Shown here one piece after another: positions 1 to 5,114 of a stretch of DNA of 5,114 nt; the stretch's first letter is position 1, and every line of letters begins with the position of its first letter. The notes beneath the pieces are model-generated. The model saw only the letters and a program-made list of their open reading frames with translations. It did not search any database and was not told where the DNA came from. The position numbers and the translations under genes are program-made. The DNA is from Prevotella sp. (lineage in GTDB: Bacteria > Bacteroidota > Bacteroidia > Bacteroidales > Dysgonomonadaceae), in contig JAISKQ010000015.1 in NCBI GenBank assembly GCA_031260865.1, positions 1 to 5,114 on the forward strand, written 5' to 3'.

Positions 1-279
1 GCGGATTGTACCCCGATTGTATTTTCGGAAGCTATGTCGTATGGCGTTCCTTGTATATCGGCAGGAACAGGCGGAATACCATCTATCGTAAATGAAACGA
101 ATGGTATAATCCTAAGCCCCGATGCAGCGCCTAAAGATTACGCGGAACAGATTTATAAGACATTTGAGAACAAAAAATACTACAATGAACTGGCTTTGTC
201 AGCGTACAACGATTTTGAAACACGTTTGAATTGGGATACGGCAATGAAAACCATTGTAGGATATATGAAAGAGATATAA
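1..279 (+). CDS. Glycosyltransferase family 4-like, C-terminal fragment (5' end outside window)
   Basis: The reading frame is open from base 1 and ends at a TAA at 277-279, giving the last 92 residues of a protein whose start lies upstream. The fragment begins with ADCTPIVFSEAMSYGVP followed by a GTGGIPSIV stretch and NGIIL. This is the nucleotide-sugar-binding signature of GT-B fold, GT4-type glycosyltransferases, normally E-x7-E, then G-x-P, then a TGG loop and a NG-x-L motif. Here the first acidic residue is Asp (fragment residue 2) and the second is Glu (residue 10). The helical tail after about residue 50, ending in an amphipathic segment, fits the usual C-terminus. Such enzymes transfer a sugar from a nucleotide donor onto glycan, lipid or capsule acceptors in the cytoplasm. 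Donor and acceptor cannot be read from this fragment. An ATG at 34 is internal to the conserved motif and is not the start. Confidence 0.85.
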   Translation, partial: ADCTPIVFSEAMSYGVPCISAGTGGIPSIVNETNGIILSPDAAPKDYAEQIYKTFENKKYYNELALSAYNDFETRLNWDTAMKTIVGYMKEI

Positions 280-310
280 TGATAATTTACTGAATTACTT
301 GTAAACTCAA

Positions 311-361
311 ATTCTTAATTCTTAATTTCTCATTCTTAATTAATTTTCTTGTAACTTGTAA
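311..361. repeat. Degenerate 7-bp tandem repeats in intergenic gap
   Basis: Bases 311-345 read as five 7-base units in phase: ATTCTTA, ATTCTTA, ATTTCTC, ATTCTTA, ATTAATT. Bases 348-361 are a second pair of identical units, CTTGTAA twice. A related word, ACTTGTAAACTC, occurs at 297-308 and recurs as ACTTGTAACTC at 354-364. The repeats fill most of the 165-bp gap between the glycosyltransferase stop and the MutS-like start. No convincing promoter, terminator hairpin or small gene is seen in the rest of that gap. Function is unknown; it may be replication-slippage debris typical of AT-rich intergenic DNA. Confidence 0.6.
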
Positions 362-444
362 CTCGTTATAATTGATTTATGGAAAATAATCCCATATTTC
401 ATCTATATTGTAAAGAATAGGTGAAATCGTATAATATGGAAGAT

Positions 445-1785
445 ATGAAATTTGAAGTTGATAGCCAAACGAAGAAAGATCTTGAGATTTTCAAGACAGT
501 CGGAAACGGAACGTCCGTATTTGACCTGTTTGATCAAACCAATTGCTACGGCGGTAAAAAGAAAATACATGACTTCTTAGCTTCTCCTTCAACCGATTTG
601 ACAGAGATAACGGAACGGAAAGAGGCTTTTGCCTTTTTTCAGAAGCATTATCCCGACGGCGTGAATGTGGATAAAAATTCCCTCGATTTTACAGAGTATT
701 ACCTCCGACATGCCAATTATCCTACAAAATCTCCATCCCGCTACATGGCTTTGGAGAAGATACTTCTGGATAAACTGAGTACAAGTAATGAATATTACCT
801 TATCCGAAACGGGGTAAGCGCGGCAATCGACTTGCTGAAAACGCTTTATCAGTTTTCCCAAACATTGGTTGACCGATCTAAAAACGAAGATATACCGACG
901 CTGCTGCTACGGAATAGCAATGAAGTGTTGAAAATACTTTCCCAGCCTTATTATGCCGAAATCATAAAGCGTAAGAAGGTAAAAACATCGGAAACAACCA
1001 CGTATGATTATCTGTTTCGCTATGCCGACAAGGATTATATCAGGTTCTTCCTGGATGTAATATATGAATATGACGCTTTCAAGTCGATAGCTAAAGCGGC
1101 GGAGATATACAACTTTTCGTATCCTGAAATAGTGTCCGATACCGAAAATTGTCTTGAGATAGAAGGTTTTTTCCACCCTTTTGTGGAAAACGCGATAGCG
1201 AATGATATAAGTTTTGACGTTACGTCCAATCTACTCTTTGTTTCAGGACCTAATATGGCAGGGAAATCGACATCCCTGAAGGCTTTGGGCGTTTCTGTCT
1301 ATCTGGCTCACGCGGGGTTTCCTGTTCCGGCGGCGAAAATGAAATTGAGTTTGTTGTCGGGACTGTCAACCACAATCAATATCTCCGACAATCTAAATTC
1401 CGGATACAGCCATTTTTACGCGGAGGTGATGAGAATCAAGGATGTAGCTAACAAGTTGCATCAGAATAATAAGATGATGGTGCTGTTTGATGAGCTGTTC
1501 AGGGGCACGAACGTAAAAGATGCTTATGACGGCACATTATCTATCGTATCCGCGTTTGCTAAAATAAGGAGTTCTTTCTTTGTTATATCTTCCCATATTG
1601 TAGAGGTCGCCAAAGAATTGCGATCAAATGAAAATATCAAATTTTGTTATTTCGATATTCGGGAAGAAGATGGGCAACCGGTATATACATACAAGCTGAA
1701 AGAAGGCGTTACTGATATAAGGCTGGGTATGTACATTATAAAGAAAGAAGGGCTGATAGAGCTGATTAATAGTATAAAACGATAA
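445..1785 (+). CDS. MutS-family ATPase without mismatch-recognition domain
   Basis: The protein has 446 residues if it starts at ATG 445. The C-terminal half is a clear MutS ATPase domain: Walker A GPNMAGKST at 268-276, the SGYSHFYAEV segment around 320-328 matching the MutS dimer-interface motif, Walker B VLFDELFRGTN at 346-356 with D349 and E350, and a switch motif SSH at 382-384. Residues from about 1 to 240 are mostly helical and resemble the MutS core/lever region. There is no N-terminal mismatch-recognition domain with its Phe-x-Glu motif and no C-terminal Smr nuclease domain, so it is neither canonical MutS (about 850 residues) nor MutS2 (about 780). Short MutS-related proteins of this design are, from memory, common in Bacteroidetes; their role is not established, and binding to branched or recombination DNA is only a possibility. 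In-frame starts at GTG 421 and ATG 436 would add 8 or 3 residues. I chose 445 because MKFEVDSQT looks like the usual family beginning. Confidence 0.9.
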   Translation: MKFEVDSQTKKDLEIFKTVGNGTSVFDLFDQTNCYGGKKKIHDFLASPSTDLTEITERKEAFAFFQKHYPDGVNVDKNSLDFTEYYLRHANYPTKSPSRYMALEKILLDKLSTSNEYYLIRNGVSAAIDLLKTLYQFSQTLVDRSKNEDIPTLLLRNSNEVLKILSQPYYAEIIKRKKVKTSETTTYDYLFRYADKDYIRFFLDVIYEYDAFKSIAKAAEIYNFSYPEIVSDTENCLEIEGFFHPFVENAIANDISFDVTSNLLFVSGPNMAGKSTSLKALGVSVYLAHAGFPVPAAKMKLSLLSGLSTTINISDNLNSGYSHFYAEVMRIKDVANKLHQNNKMMVLFDELFRGTNVKDAYDGTLSIVSAFAKIRSSFFVISSHIVEVAKELRSNENIKFCYFDIREEDGQPVYTYKLKEGVTDIRLGMYIIKKEGLIELINSIKR

Positions 1786-1799
1786 TAAAAGCCACTATA

Positions 1800-1824
1800 A
1801 ATTAATAGAAAATTAATAATTAAT
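1800..1824. repeat. AATTAAT repeats before argD
   Basis: The 7-base word AATTAAT occurs at 1800-1806, 1811-1817 and 1818-1824, the last two directly in tandem. They occupy most of the 52-bp gap between the MutS-like gene and argD. The sequence is almost entirely A and T, so low complexity alone could explain it. No promoter matching the Bacteroidetes consensus is visible here. Confidence 0.4.
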
Positions 1825-1837
1825 ATATAAATTGACA

Positions 1838-2959
1838 ATGAAATTATTTGACGTGTATCCACTATTCGATCTGAATATCGTGAAAGGAAAAGGATGTTAT
1901 GTGTATGACGACAAGGGTAATGAGTATCTGGATCTTTACGGCGGACATGCTGTAATATCAGTAGGACATACACATCCTTATTATATTGAGAAACTAACCG
2001 ACCAGTTAAATAAACTTGGCTTTTATTCAAATTCGGTAATAAATAAGTTGCAAAGGGAAGTGGCTCAGAAATTGGGCGAACAATGCGGTTATCCTGATTA
2101 TTTCCTGTTTCTGATCAACTCGGGAGCGGAAGCAAATGAGAACGCGATAAAGTTGGCGTCTTTTCATAACGGACGAAAGAAAGTATTGGCATTCAAAAAA
2201 GCTTTCCACGGGCGTACATCGGCTACGGTGGCGGCGACTGATACTCCTGCTTATTCGGCTCCTGTAAATCAAAATCCGAACTATGTTTTTGCTCCTTTCA
2301 ACGACATCGAATTTGTCCGGAAAGAATTGGAGACAAAAGAATACAGTTCTGTCCTGATAGAGGGTATTCAAGGGGTGGCAGGTATTCAGATACCACAGGA
2401 TAACTTCCTGAAACAGCTCCGCGAGGTCTGTACCGAAACGGGGACGATCCTTATCTTAGACGAAATACAATCGGGATATGGTCGTAGCGGAAAATTCTTC
2501 GCGCACCAATATGCCGGCATTCAAGCGGATTTGATTACTGTGGCGAAGGGTATAGGCAATGGTTTCCCGATGGCGGGCGTATTAATAAGCCCGATATTTA
2601 AGGCGGTATATGGGCAGTTGGGAACTACTTTCGGCGGCAATCATCTGGCTTGCGCAGCTGCTATTGCAGTGCTGGATATAATGAAAAATGAGAAGCTGGT
2701 CGAAAACGCGTACCATGTAGGTAACTTTCTGATGGAAGAATTGAAGAAATTCCCTCAAATCAAAGAAGTTCGCGGTCGCGGTCTGATGATAGGAATGGAG
2801 TTTGACCAGCCGATAAAAGAAAAACGCGCTAAGTTGCTTTTTGATGAAAAAGTATTTACCGGAGCTACCGGCACACATGTTTTCAGGTTATTGCCGCCCT
2901 TGTGCCTGACAGTGGAACAAGCAAAAGTATTCCTTGAACGGTTTAGAAATATTTTGTAG
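1838..2959 (+). CDS. argD: Acetylornithine/N-succinylornithine aminotransferase, PLP-dependent
   Basis: This is a 373-residue class III (ornithine-type) aminotransferase, full length for the ArgD family. Landmarks from the ATG at 1838 are the N-terminal YLDLYGGHAVISVGHTHP segment, the PLP phosphate-binding NSGAEANE motif, KAFHGRT, LILDEIQSGYGRSG with cofactor-contacting D208, and TVAKGIGNGFPMAG with Schiff-base lysine K237. The 29-residue spacing of D208 and K237 equals that in E. coli ArgD as I recall it. TTFGGNHLAC and a VRGRGLMIG segment follow. The enzyme converts the N-acyl glutamate semialdehyde to N-acylornithine with glutamate as amino donor in cytoplasmic arginine synthesis. Bacteroidetes are known to use N-succinyl intermediates in this pathway, so the succinylated substrate is likely but inferred. 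An in-frame TTG at 1832 would add two residues, and the ATG is preferred. The gene lies 52 bp after the MutS-like gene and no other arginine gene is in the window. Confidence 0.95.
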   Translation: MKLFDVYPLFDLNIVKGKGCYVYDDKGNEYLDLYGGHAVISVGHTHPYYIEKLTDQLNKLGFYSNSVINKLQREVAQKLGEQCGYPDYFLFLINSGAEANENAIKLASFHNGRKKVLAFKKAFHGRTSATVAATDTPAYSAPVNQNPNYVFAPFNDIEFVRKELETKEYSSVLIEGIQGVAGIQIPQDNFLKQLREVCTETGTILILDEIQSGYGRSGKFFAHQYAGIQADLITVAKGIGNGFPMAGVLISPIFKAVYGQLGTTFGGNHLACAAAIAVLDIMKNEKLVENAYHVGNFLMEELKKFPQIKEVRGRGLMIGMEFDQPIKEKRAKLLFDEKVFTGATGTHVFRLLPPLCLTVEQAKVFLERFRNIL

Positions 2960-2983
2960 TCGCCATTTTATTGTGGCGGCGAC
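2959..2983. terminator. GC-rich hairpin between convergent argD and DUF2752 genes
   Basis: GTCGCC at 2959-2964 can pair with GGCGAC at 2978-2983, or alternatively CGCCA at 2961-2965 with TGGCG at 2974-2978. It is one of the few GC-rich patches in the window. It begins on the last base of the argD stop codon, and the TAA of the oppositely oriented DUF2752 gene (2968-2970 read on the minus strand) lies in its loop. Its position suits a bidirectional terminator for the convergent genes, but neither side has a U-tract, so function is uncertain. Confidence 0.45.
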
Positions 2984-3375
2984 AGATAGGTAAACGGGAA
3001 CGCCGGAATATTTCGGAGGATGAAAAAAACAATAACAACGATCAGCAGAGAATAAGCAAAGTATGATGAAAATACAAAGCTTTTTATGTATCTTTCTTGT
3101 TTCAGTATATATACTCTTACGCCAATATAATAGAAATAGAGTAGAAACGGAATAGCTATGACAAAGAAAGCATTATAGCGTAACGCCTGTAATATATTGC
3201 CATGTAATAGATAATATACACAACGTTGCCCTCCACAGCCCGGACATTCCAAACTTGTAATCTCTTTGAAAGAACATAAGCTATTGCTCCCTGCTATGTT
3301 ATATATAGAATGATATACATAGATGACGGCAATAGGCAATAGGATTGCAAGTATAAGCAGAATATATTTTTTCAT
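2968..3375 (-). CDS. DUF2752 family small membrane protein
   Basis: This is a 135-residue protein of the DUF2752 family. The diagnostic motif is ECPGCGGQR at 43-51 (C44 and C47), followed by a short helix with HGN (58-60) and the ALRYNAFF stretch (64-71). This matches the family pattern of CPxCGxxR, then G-N/D, then A-x-x-x-N. Hydrophobic segments at about 4-21, 69-89 and 103-121 predict three membrane helices, with the CPxCG motif between the first and second. The tail RNIPAFPFTYLSPPQ is typical of the family. The biochemical function is unknown; the paired cysteines could bind metal or be redox active, but that is inference. The gene follows the CD225-like gene with a 61-bp gap. A terminator-like hairpin ends 7 bases before its ATG, leaving no room for a separate promoter after the hairpin, so it probably depends on read-through. 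Confidence 0.88.
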   Translation of the reverse strand: MKKYILLILAILLPIAVIYVYHSIYNIAGSNSLCSFKEITSLECPGCGGQRCVYYLLHGNILQALRYNAFFVIAIPFLLYFYYIGVRVYILKQERYIKSFVFSSYFAYSLLIVVIVFFILRNIPAFPFTYLSPPQ

Positions 3376-3410
3376 AAAAAATGAAAGGTAATTACAGGGA
3401 ATTACCTTTC
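3376..3410 (-). terminator. Intrinsic-terminator-like hairpin or attenuator before the DUF2752 gene
   Basis: GAAAGGTAATT at 3383-3393 and AATTACCTTTC at 3400-3410 form a perfect 11-bp inverted repeat around a 6-base loop. On the minus strand the stem is followed by ATTTTTT and then directly by the ATG of the DUF2752 gene. This has the form of an intrinsic terminator for the upstream CD225-like gene. Because it lies inside the presumed two-gene unit, it could act as a partial terminator setting the ratio of the two proteins. On the plus strand the stem is followed by TTATAATAAA, which is a poorer U-tract. Confidence 0.65.
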
Positions 3411-3436
3411 TTATAATAAATGTGGTAAAAAATCAA

Positions 3437-3832
3437 TTAGCGGTATTGTTCCATAGTTTCTTTATATCGCTCCACCATTGTATCAATACCTCCGTTCATA
3501 ATAATAGAAACGATGACAAGGATTATTGAAATAACGATTGTTCCAAAAGCTATAAATGACAATATTTTGGCATACTTTGCCGCGTTTTCAGCTCCGGCGT
3601 AATCTCCCAAGGCATACTTAGAATCTACCTGTGTAGAGAATACAATCGCGATAATACCTAATATCACGCCAAGACAACTAACATATCCGCAGCATGTGAT
3701 GAGGCTTAAAACAGTTGCGACAATGGGTAGAGCTAAATTATTCGCCGGTTTTGGCGGTTGTGCAAAGTCTTCTAAATTATCCTGATAAGAAGTTGACTGA
3801 TCGTTTTGGTTTTCTTGGTTAAATTCTGACAT
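3437..3832 (-). CDS. CD225/dispanin-like small membrane protein
   Basis: The product has 131 residues. A polar Asn/Gln-rich N-terminus (1-25) and a short PPKP stretch precede a long hydrophobic segment (about 33-65) containing C47, C48 and C53. An intracellular-type loop then reads STQVDSKYALGDYAGAENAA, and a second membrane helix spans about 90-112. The loop pattern of S-x-Q-V-D-x-K-Y-x-x-G-D-Y-x-x-A, followed by A-K at the second helix, is the hallmark of the CD225/dispanin family (PF04505), which includes the vertebrate IFITM proteins. The adjacent cysteine pair sits where IFITM proteins carry a palmitoylated pair; whether the bacterial cysteines are modified is unknown. Bacterial members have no established function. 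The gene is first in a minus-strand unit with a DUF2752 gene, has its own strong promoter match, and is divergent from the GH25 gene. Confidence 0.88.
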   Translation of the reverse strand: MSEFNQENQNDQSTSYQDNLEDFAQPPKPANNLALPIVATVLSLITCCGYVSCLGVILGIIAIVFSTQVDSKYALGDYAGAENAAKYAKILSFIAFGTIVISIILVIVSIIMNGGIDTMVERYKETMEQYR

Positions 3833-3864
3833 AGCGGTTCTTTTTTAGAATTAATAATTTTTAC

Positions 3865-3894
3865 CAAAAATAAAAATAATTTCTGCATTTCAAA
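3865..3894 (-). promoter_or_regulatory. Bacteroidetes-type promoter for the CD225-DUF2752 unit
   Basis: On the minus strand TTTG at 3894-3891 is followed after 18 bases by TATTTTTG at 3872-3865. The second element is a perfect match to the Bacteroidetes -7 consensus TAnnTTTG, and the spacing to the -33 TTTG box is within the usual range. Transcription would start a few bases downstream, near 3858, giving a leader of about 25 bases before the ATG at 3832. No Shine-Dalgarno sequence is apparent in the leader. Confidence 0.65.
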
Positions 3895-3938
3895 AGAAAA
3901 AAGTCAATATTATCTTAAATAAAATAATTTTATCCTGT

Positions 3939-3946
3939 TAACTTTA
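3939..3946 (+). promoter_or_regulatory. Possible weak -7 element for the GH25 gene
   Basis: TAACTTTA at 3939-3946 matches the Bacteroidetes -7 consensus TAnnTTTG at five of its six fixed positions, the last base being A rather than G. No TTTG or TTG box is found 17-23 bases upstream. The element lies only 8 bases before the ATG at 3955, so the transcript would be nearly leaderless. This is a tentative call in the 122-bp divergent gap. Confidence 0.25.
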
Positions 3947-3954
3947 ATCTTTAT

Positions 3955-4683
3955 ATGAAAAAAAGATTTATTCTATATCCATTGATTGGAGCAGCGTTGG
4001 TTATTATTGCTGCCGGATGCTTGTATTATGCCTATAATAAAGGATATATATGCGTGAATCATCCTTCATACGAAGAATATCCTGTGCAAGGGATCGATGT
4101 TTCTCACCATCAACAAAAAATAGATTGGGAAAAGCTGGATAAAAAAGAGGTTCAGTTCGCCTTCATCAAAGCGACAGAGGGTGGCAATCATAAAGATTCA
4201 CTGTTTCAGGAAAATTGGAGAGGAGCCATACGCCATAATATTCCGGTAGGGGCGTATCATTTTTTTTCGTTCTGTAAAGACGGGTGTGAGCAAGCGCGTA
4301 ATTATATCCACTATGTGCCCAAAGACAGTATCGATTTACCGCCTATCATCGACTTGGAATATGGAGGCAACTGTTTGGAATCGAACCGAAAAAGGAATAT
4401 GATAGCCGAAATAACAAAATATATGGAAATCATTGAAAATCATTATCAAAAGAAAGTCCTTATTTATACAACGAACGAATTTTATAAAAATCATCTGATT
4501 AATCAATTCCCTGACAATCCTATATGGATAAGGGATATTTTGTCGAAACCCCAATTGCCGGATGGTCGGAAATGGCTTTTTTGGCAATATACCGGTCGTG
4601 GACGGATAGATGGCATCAATACCTTTGTTGACCTGAATGCCTATGCCGGAAGTCGGGCTGAATTTGAAAGATTGATAGAATAA
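3955..4683 (+). CDS. Membrane-anchored GH25 lysozyme-like muramidase
   Basis: This 242-residue protein has a glycoside hydrolase family 25 domain from about residue 45 to the end. The conserved strands are in order: GIDVSHHQ with D48, IDW (56-58), FAFIKATEG (68-76), VGAYHFF (98-104), PPIIDLEY with D133 and E135, WLFWQYT (207-213) and VDLN with D226. The D-x-E pair at 133-135 includes the expected catalytic glutamate. Family members cleave the beta-1,4 bond between N-acetylmuramic acid and N-acetylglucosamine in peptidoglycan. Residues 1-4 are basic and 5-27 hydrophobic, giving a single N-terminal anchor that would place the enzyme in the periplasm. AAGC at 19-22 could serve as a weak lipobox, which would make it a lipoprotein instead. 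The domain is complete with no added wall-binding repeats. No holin or phage gene is nearby, so a cell-wall remodelling role is more likely than phage lysis, though this is inference. Confidence 0.93.
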   Translation: MKKRFILYPLIGAALVIIAAGCLYYAYNKGYICVNHPSYEEYPVQGIDVSHHQQKIDWEKLDKKEVQFAFIKATEGGNHKDSLFQENWRGAIRHNIPVGAYHFFSFCKDGCEQARNYIHYVPKDSIDLPPIIDLEYGGNCLESNRKRNMIAEITKYMEIIENHYQKKVLIYTTNEFYKNHLINQFPDNPIWIRDILSKPQLPDGRKWLFWQYTGRGRIDGINTFVDLNAYAGSRAEFERLIE

Positions 4684-4718
4684 AAGTTACCTTTTAACAG
4701 TTAACTCATCTCTCTAAT

Positions 4719-4756
4719 ATCCCCAAAGGGCAGGTTATCTTTTCCTTTGGATGGAT
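4719..4756. terminator. Hairpin in the convergent gap after the GH25 gene
   Basis: CCAAAGG at 4723-4729 pairs with CCTTTGG at 4744-4750 around a 14-base loop. Across a two-base bulge the stem extends with ATCC at 4719-4722 and GGAT at 4753-4756. It lies 36 bases past the GH25 stop in the 172-bp gap between convergent genes, where a bidirectional terminator is expected. Neither flank has a long T-run, so the assignment is tentative. I see nothing else of note in this gap. Confidence 0.4.
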
Positions 4757-4855
4757 TGGGGGATTATTATGATTTCGGTGAAAACGTTGAAAAGAGATTC
4801 GATTATTTTGCCACCAAATCTTTTATATGAAAACTTTCTTCCGCAAATTTTCTTC

Positions 4856-5114
4856 CTAACGATTACTATTCATCCGGCAAAATCCAAGTTCATCTTTCAA
4901 TTCTTCCATTACATTGAATACGATAGGGCAAACCGAATAAAAAGCCAACATTCCCCATATACGAAAAATAAAACCGTCTTCTTGCGTGTAAGGGAACATT
5001 CTACACTCATGAGGGCGGATTTCATAAATACTACACAGTTTTCCATCCATATAACGACATGGTTGATTTTTAAGAAAGATAACATTGTCCTCGAATTCGT
5101 CTCTCTTGCAATAG
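4856..5114 (-). CDS. YkgJ-family cysteine-cluster protein, C-terminal part (5' end outside window)
   Basis: The minus-strand frame is open from the window edge and ends at a TAG at 4858-4856, giving the last 85 residues. Conserved features are QPCRYMDGKLCSIYEIRP followed by HECRMFPY (fragment residues 17-42) and a later VCP at 61-63. The motif of C, G-x-C-x-I-Y-x-x-R-P, then E-C-R-x-F-P is characteristic of the YkgJ/UPF0153 family (PF03692), whose conserved cysteines are thought to chelate zinc or an iron-sulfur cluster. Visible cysteines in the fragment are C2, C19, C27, C37, C62 and C79. The first cysteine motif of the family probably lies at or beyond the window edge. The substrate or partner is not known. 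An ATG at 5050 begins only inside the motif (at MDGKLC) and would cut off conserved cysteines, so it is not the true start. Confidence 0.85.
   Translation of the reverse strand, partial: YCKRDEFEDNVIFLKNQPCRYMDGKLCSIYEIRPHECRMFPYTQEDGFIFRIWGMLAFYSVCPIVFNVMEELKDELGFCRMNSNR

Noticed and set aside
341..348. TAATTTTC as a -7 element for the MutS-like gene.
   Set aside because: The last base differs from the consensus, no TTG box lies 17-23 bases upstream, and it sits inside the low-complexity repeat.
404..411. TATATTGT as a -7 element for the MutS-like gene.
   Set aside because: It matches TAnnTTTG imperfectly, and the nearest TTG (373-375) is too far upstream for the usual spacing.
589..1229. 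Several minus-strand open frames of 64-90 codons inside the MutS-like gene.
   Set aside because: They lie wholly within a gene with strong ATPase motifs, have no recognisable domains, and are antisense shadows.
1832..1837. TTG at 1832 as the argD start.
   Set aside because: TTG starts are rare, and the ATG two codons later gives the MKLFDVYPLFD beginning I recall as usual for Bacteroidales ArgD.
1647..2878. Minus-strand open frames of 98-127 codons across the end of the MutS-like gene and argD.
   Set aside because: They overlap two well-supported plus-strand genes and show low-complexity translations without family features.
2968..4683. A phage lysis cassette (small membrane proteins as holins next to a GH25 endolysin).
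   Set aside because: The small proteins belong to CD225 and DUF2752 rather than holin families, they are on the opposite strand from the GH25 gene, and no other phage genes are present.
4751..5114. A plus-strand frame starting at ATG 4751 stays open to the window end, opposite the YkgJ gene.
   Set aside because: Its translation shows no recognisable motif, whereas the minus strand carries a clear conserved cysteine motif (CSIYEIRPHECR). The open frame is best explained as a shadow of that gene.

Overview
The window is AT-rich, double-stranded bacterial DNA that most likely comes from a Bacteroidales genome (Bacteroides, Parabacteroides, Dysgonomonas or a relative). Three things point there. 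The ArgD-type aminotransferase has the sequence style I associate with that order. One promoter matches the Bacteroidetes consensus TTTG...TAnnTTTG. Most starts lack a clear Shine-Dalgarno sequence. The taxonomic call is an inference from these features, not from a search.

Left part, + strand (1-2959): the tail of a GT4-type glycosyltransferase, then a short MutS-family ATPase with no mismatch-recognition domain, then an acetyl/succinylornithine aminotransferase (argD). The two gaps around the MutS-like gene are very AT-rich and carry degenerate 7-bp tandem repeats. I see no convincing promoter in either gap. The MutS-like gene and argD are 52 bp apart and could share a transcript, but no functional link between them is evident.

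Middle part, - strand (2968-3832): a two-gene unit of small membrane proteins, a CD225/dispanin-like protein followed by a DUF2752 protein. A good Bacteroidetes promoter lies just upstream of the CD225 gene. A perfect 11-bp hairpin followed by a T-run sits directly against the DUF2752 start codon, so the second gene is probably expressed through a leaky terminator or attenuator. This unit converges on argD, with only 8 bp between stop codons and a GC-rich hairpin spanning them.

Right part (3955-5114): a GH25 muramidase-like enzyme with an N-terminal membrane anchor or possible lipobox, transcribed divergently from the CD225 unit. It converges on a YkgJ-family cysteine-cluster protein whose 5' end lies beyond the window. 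A 172-bp convergent gap with a hairpin separates them.

Most of the window looks like ordinary chromosomal housekeeping and envelope genes. I found no RNA gene, insertion sequence, CRISPR array or phage module, and no clear undescribed system. The parts most worth a second look are the CD225-DUF2752 pair with its internal hairpin and the truncated-architecture MutS protein.
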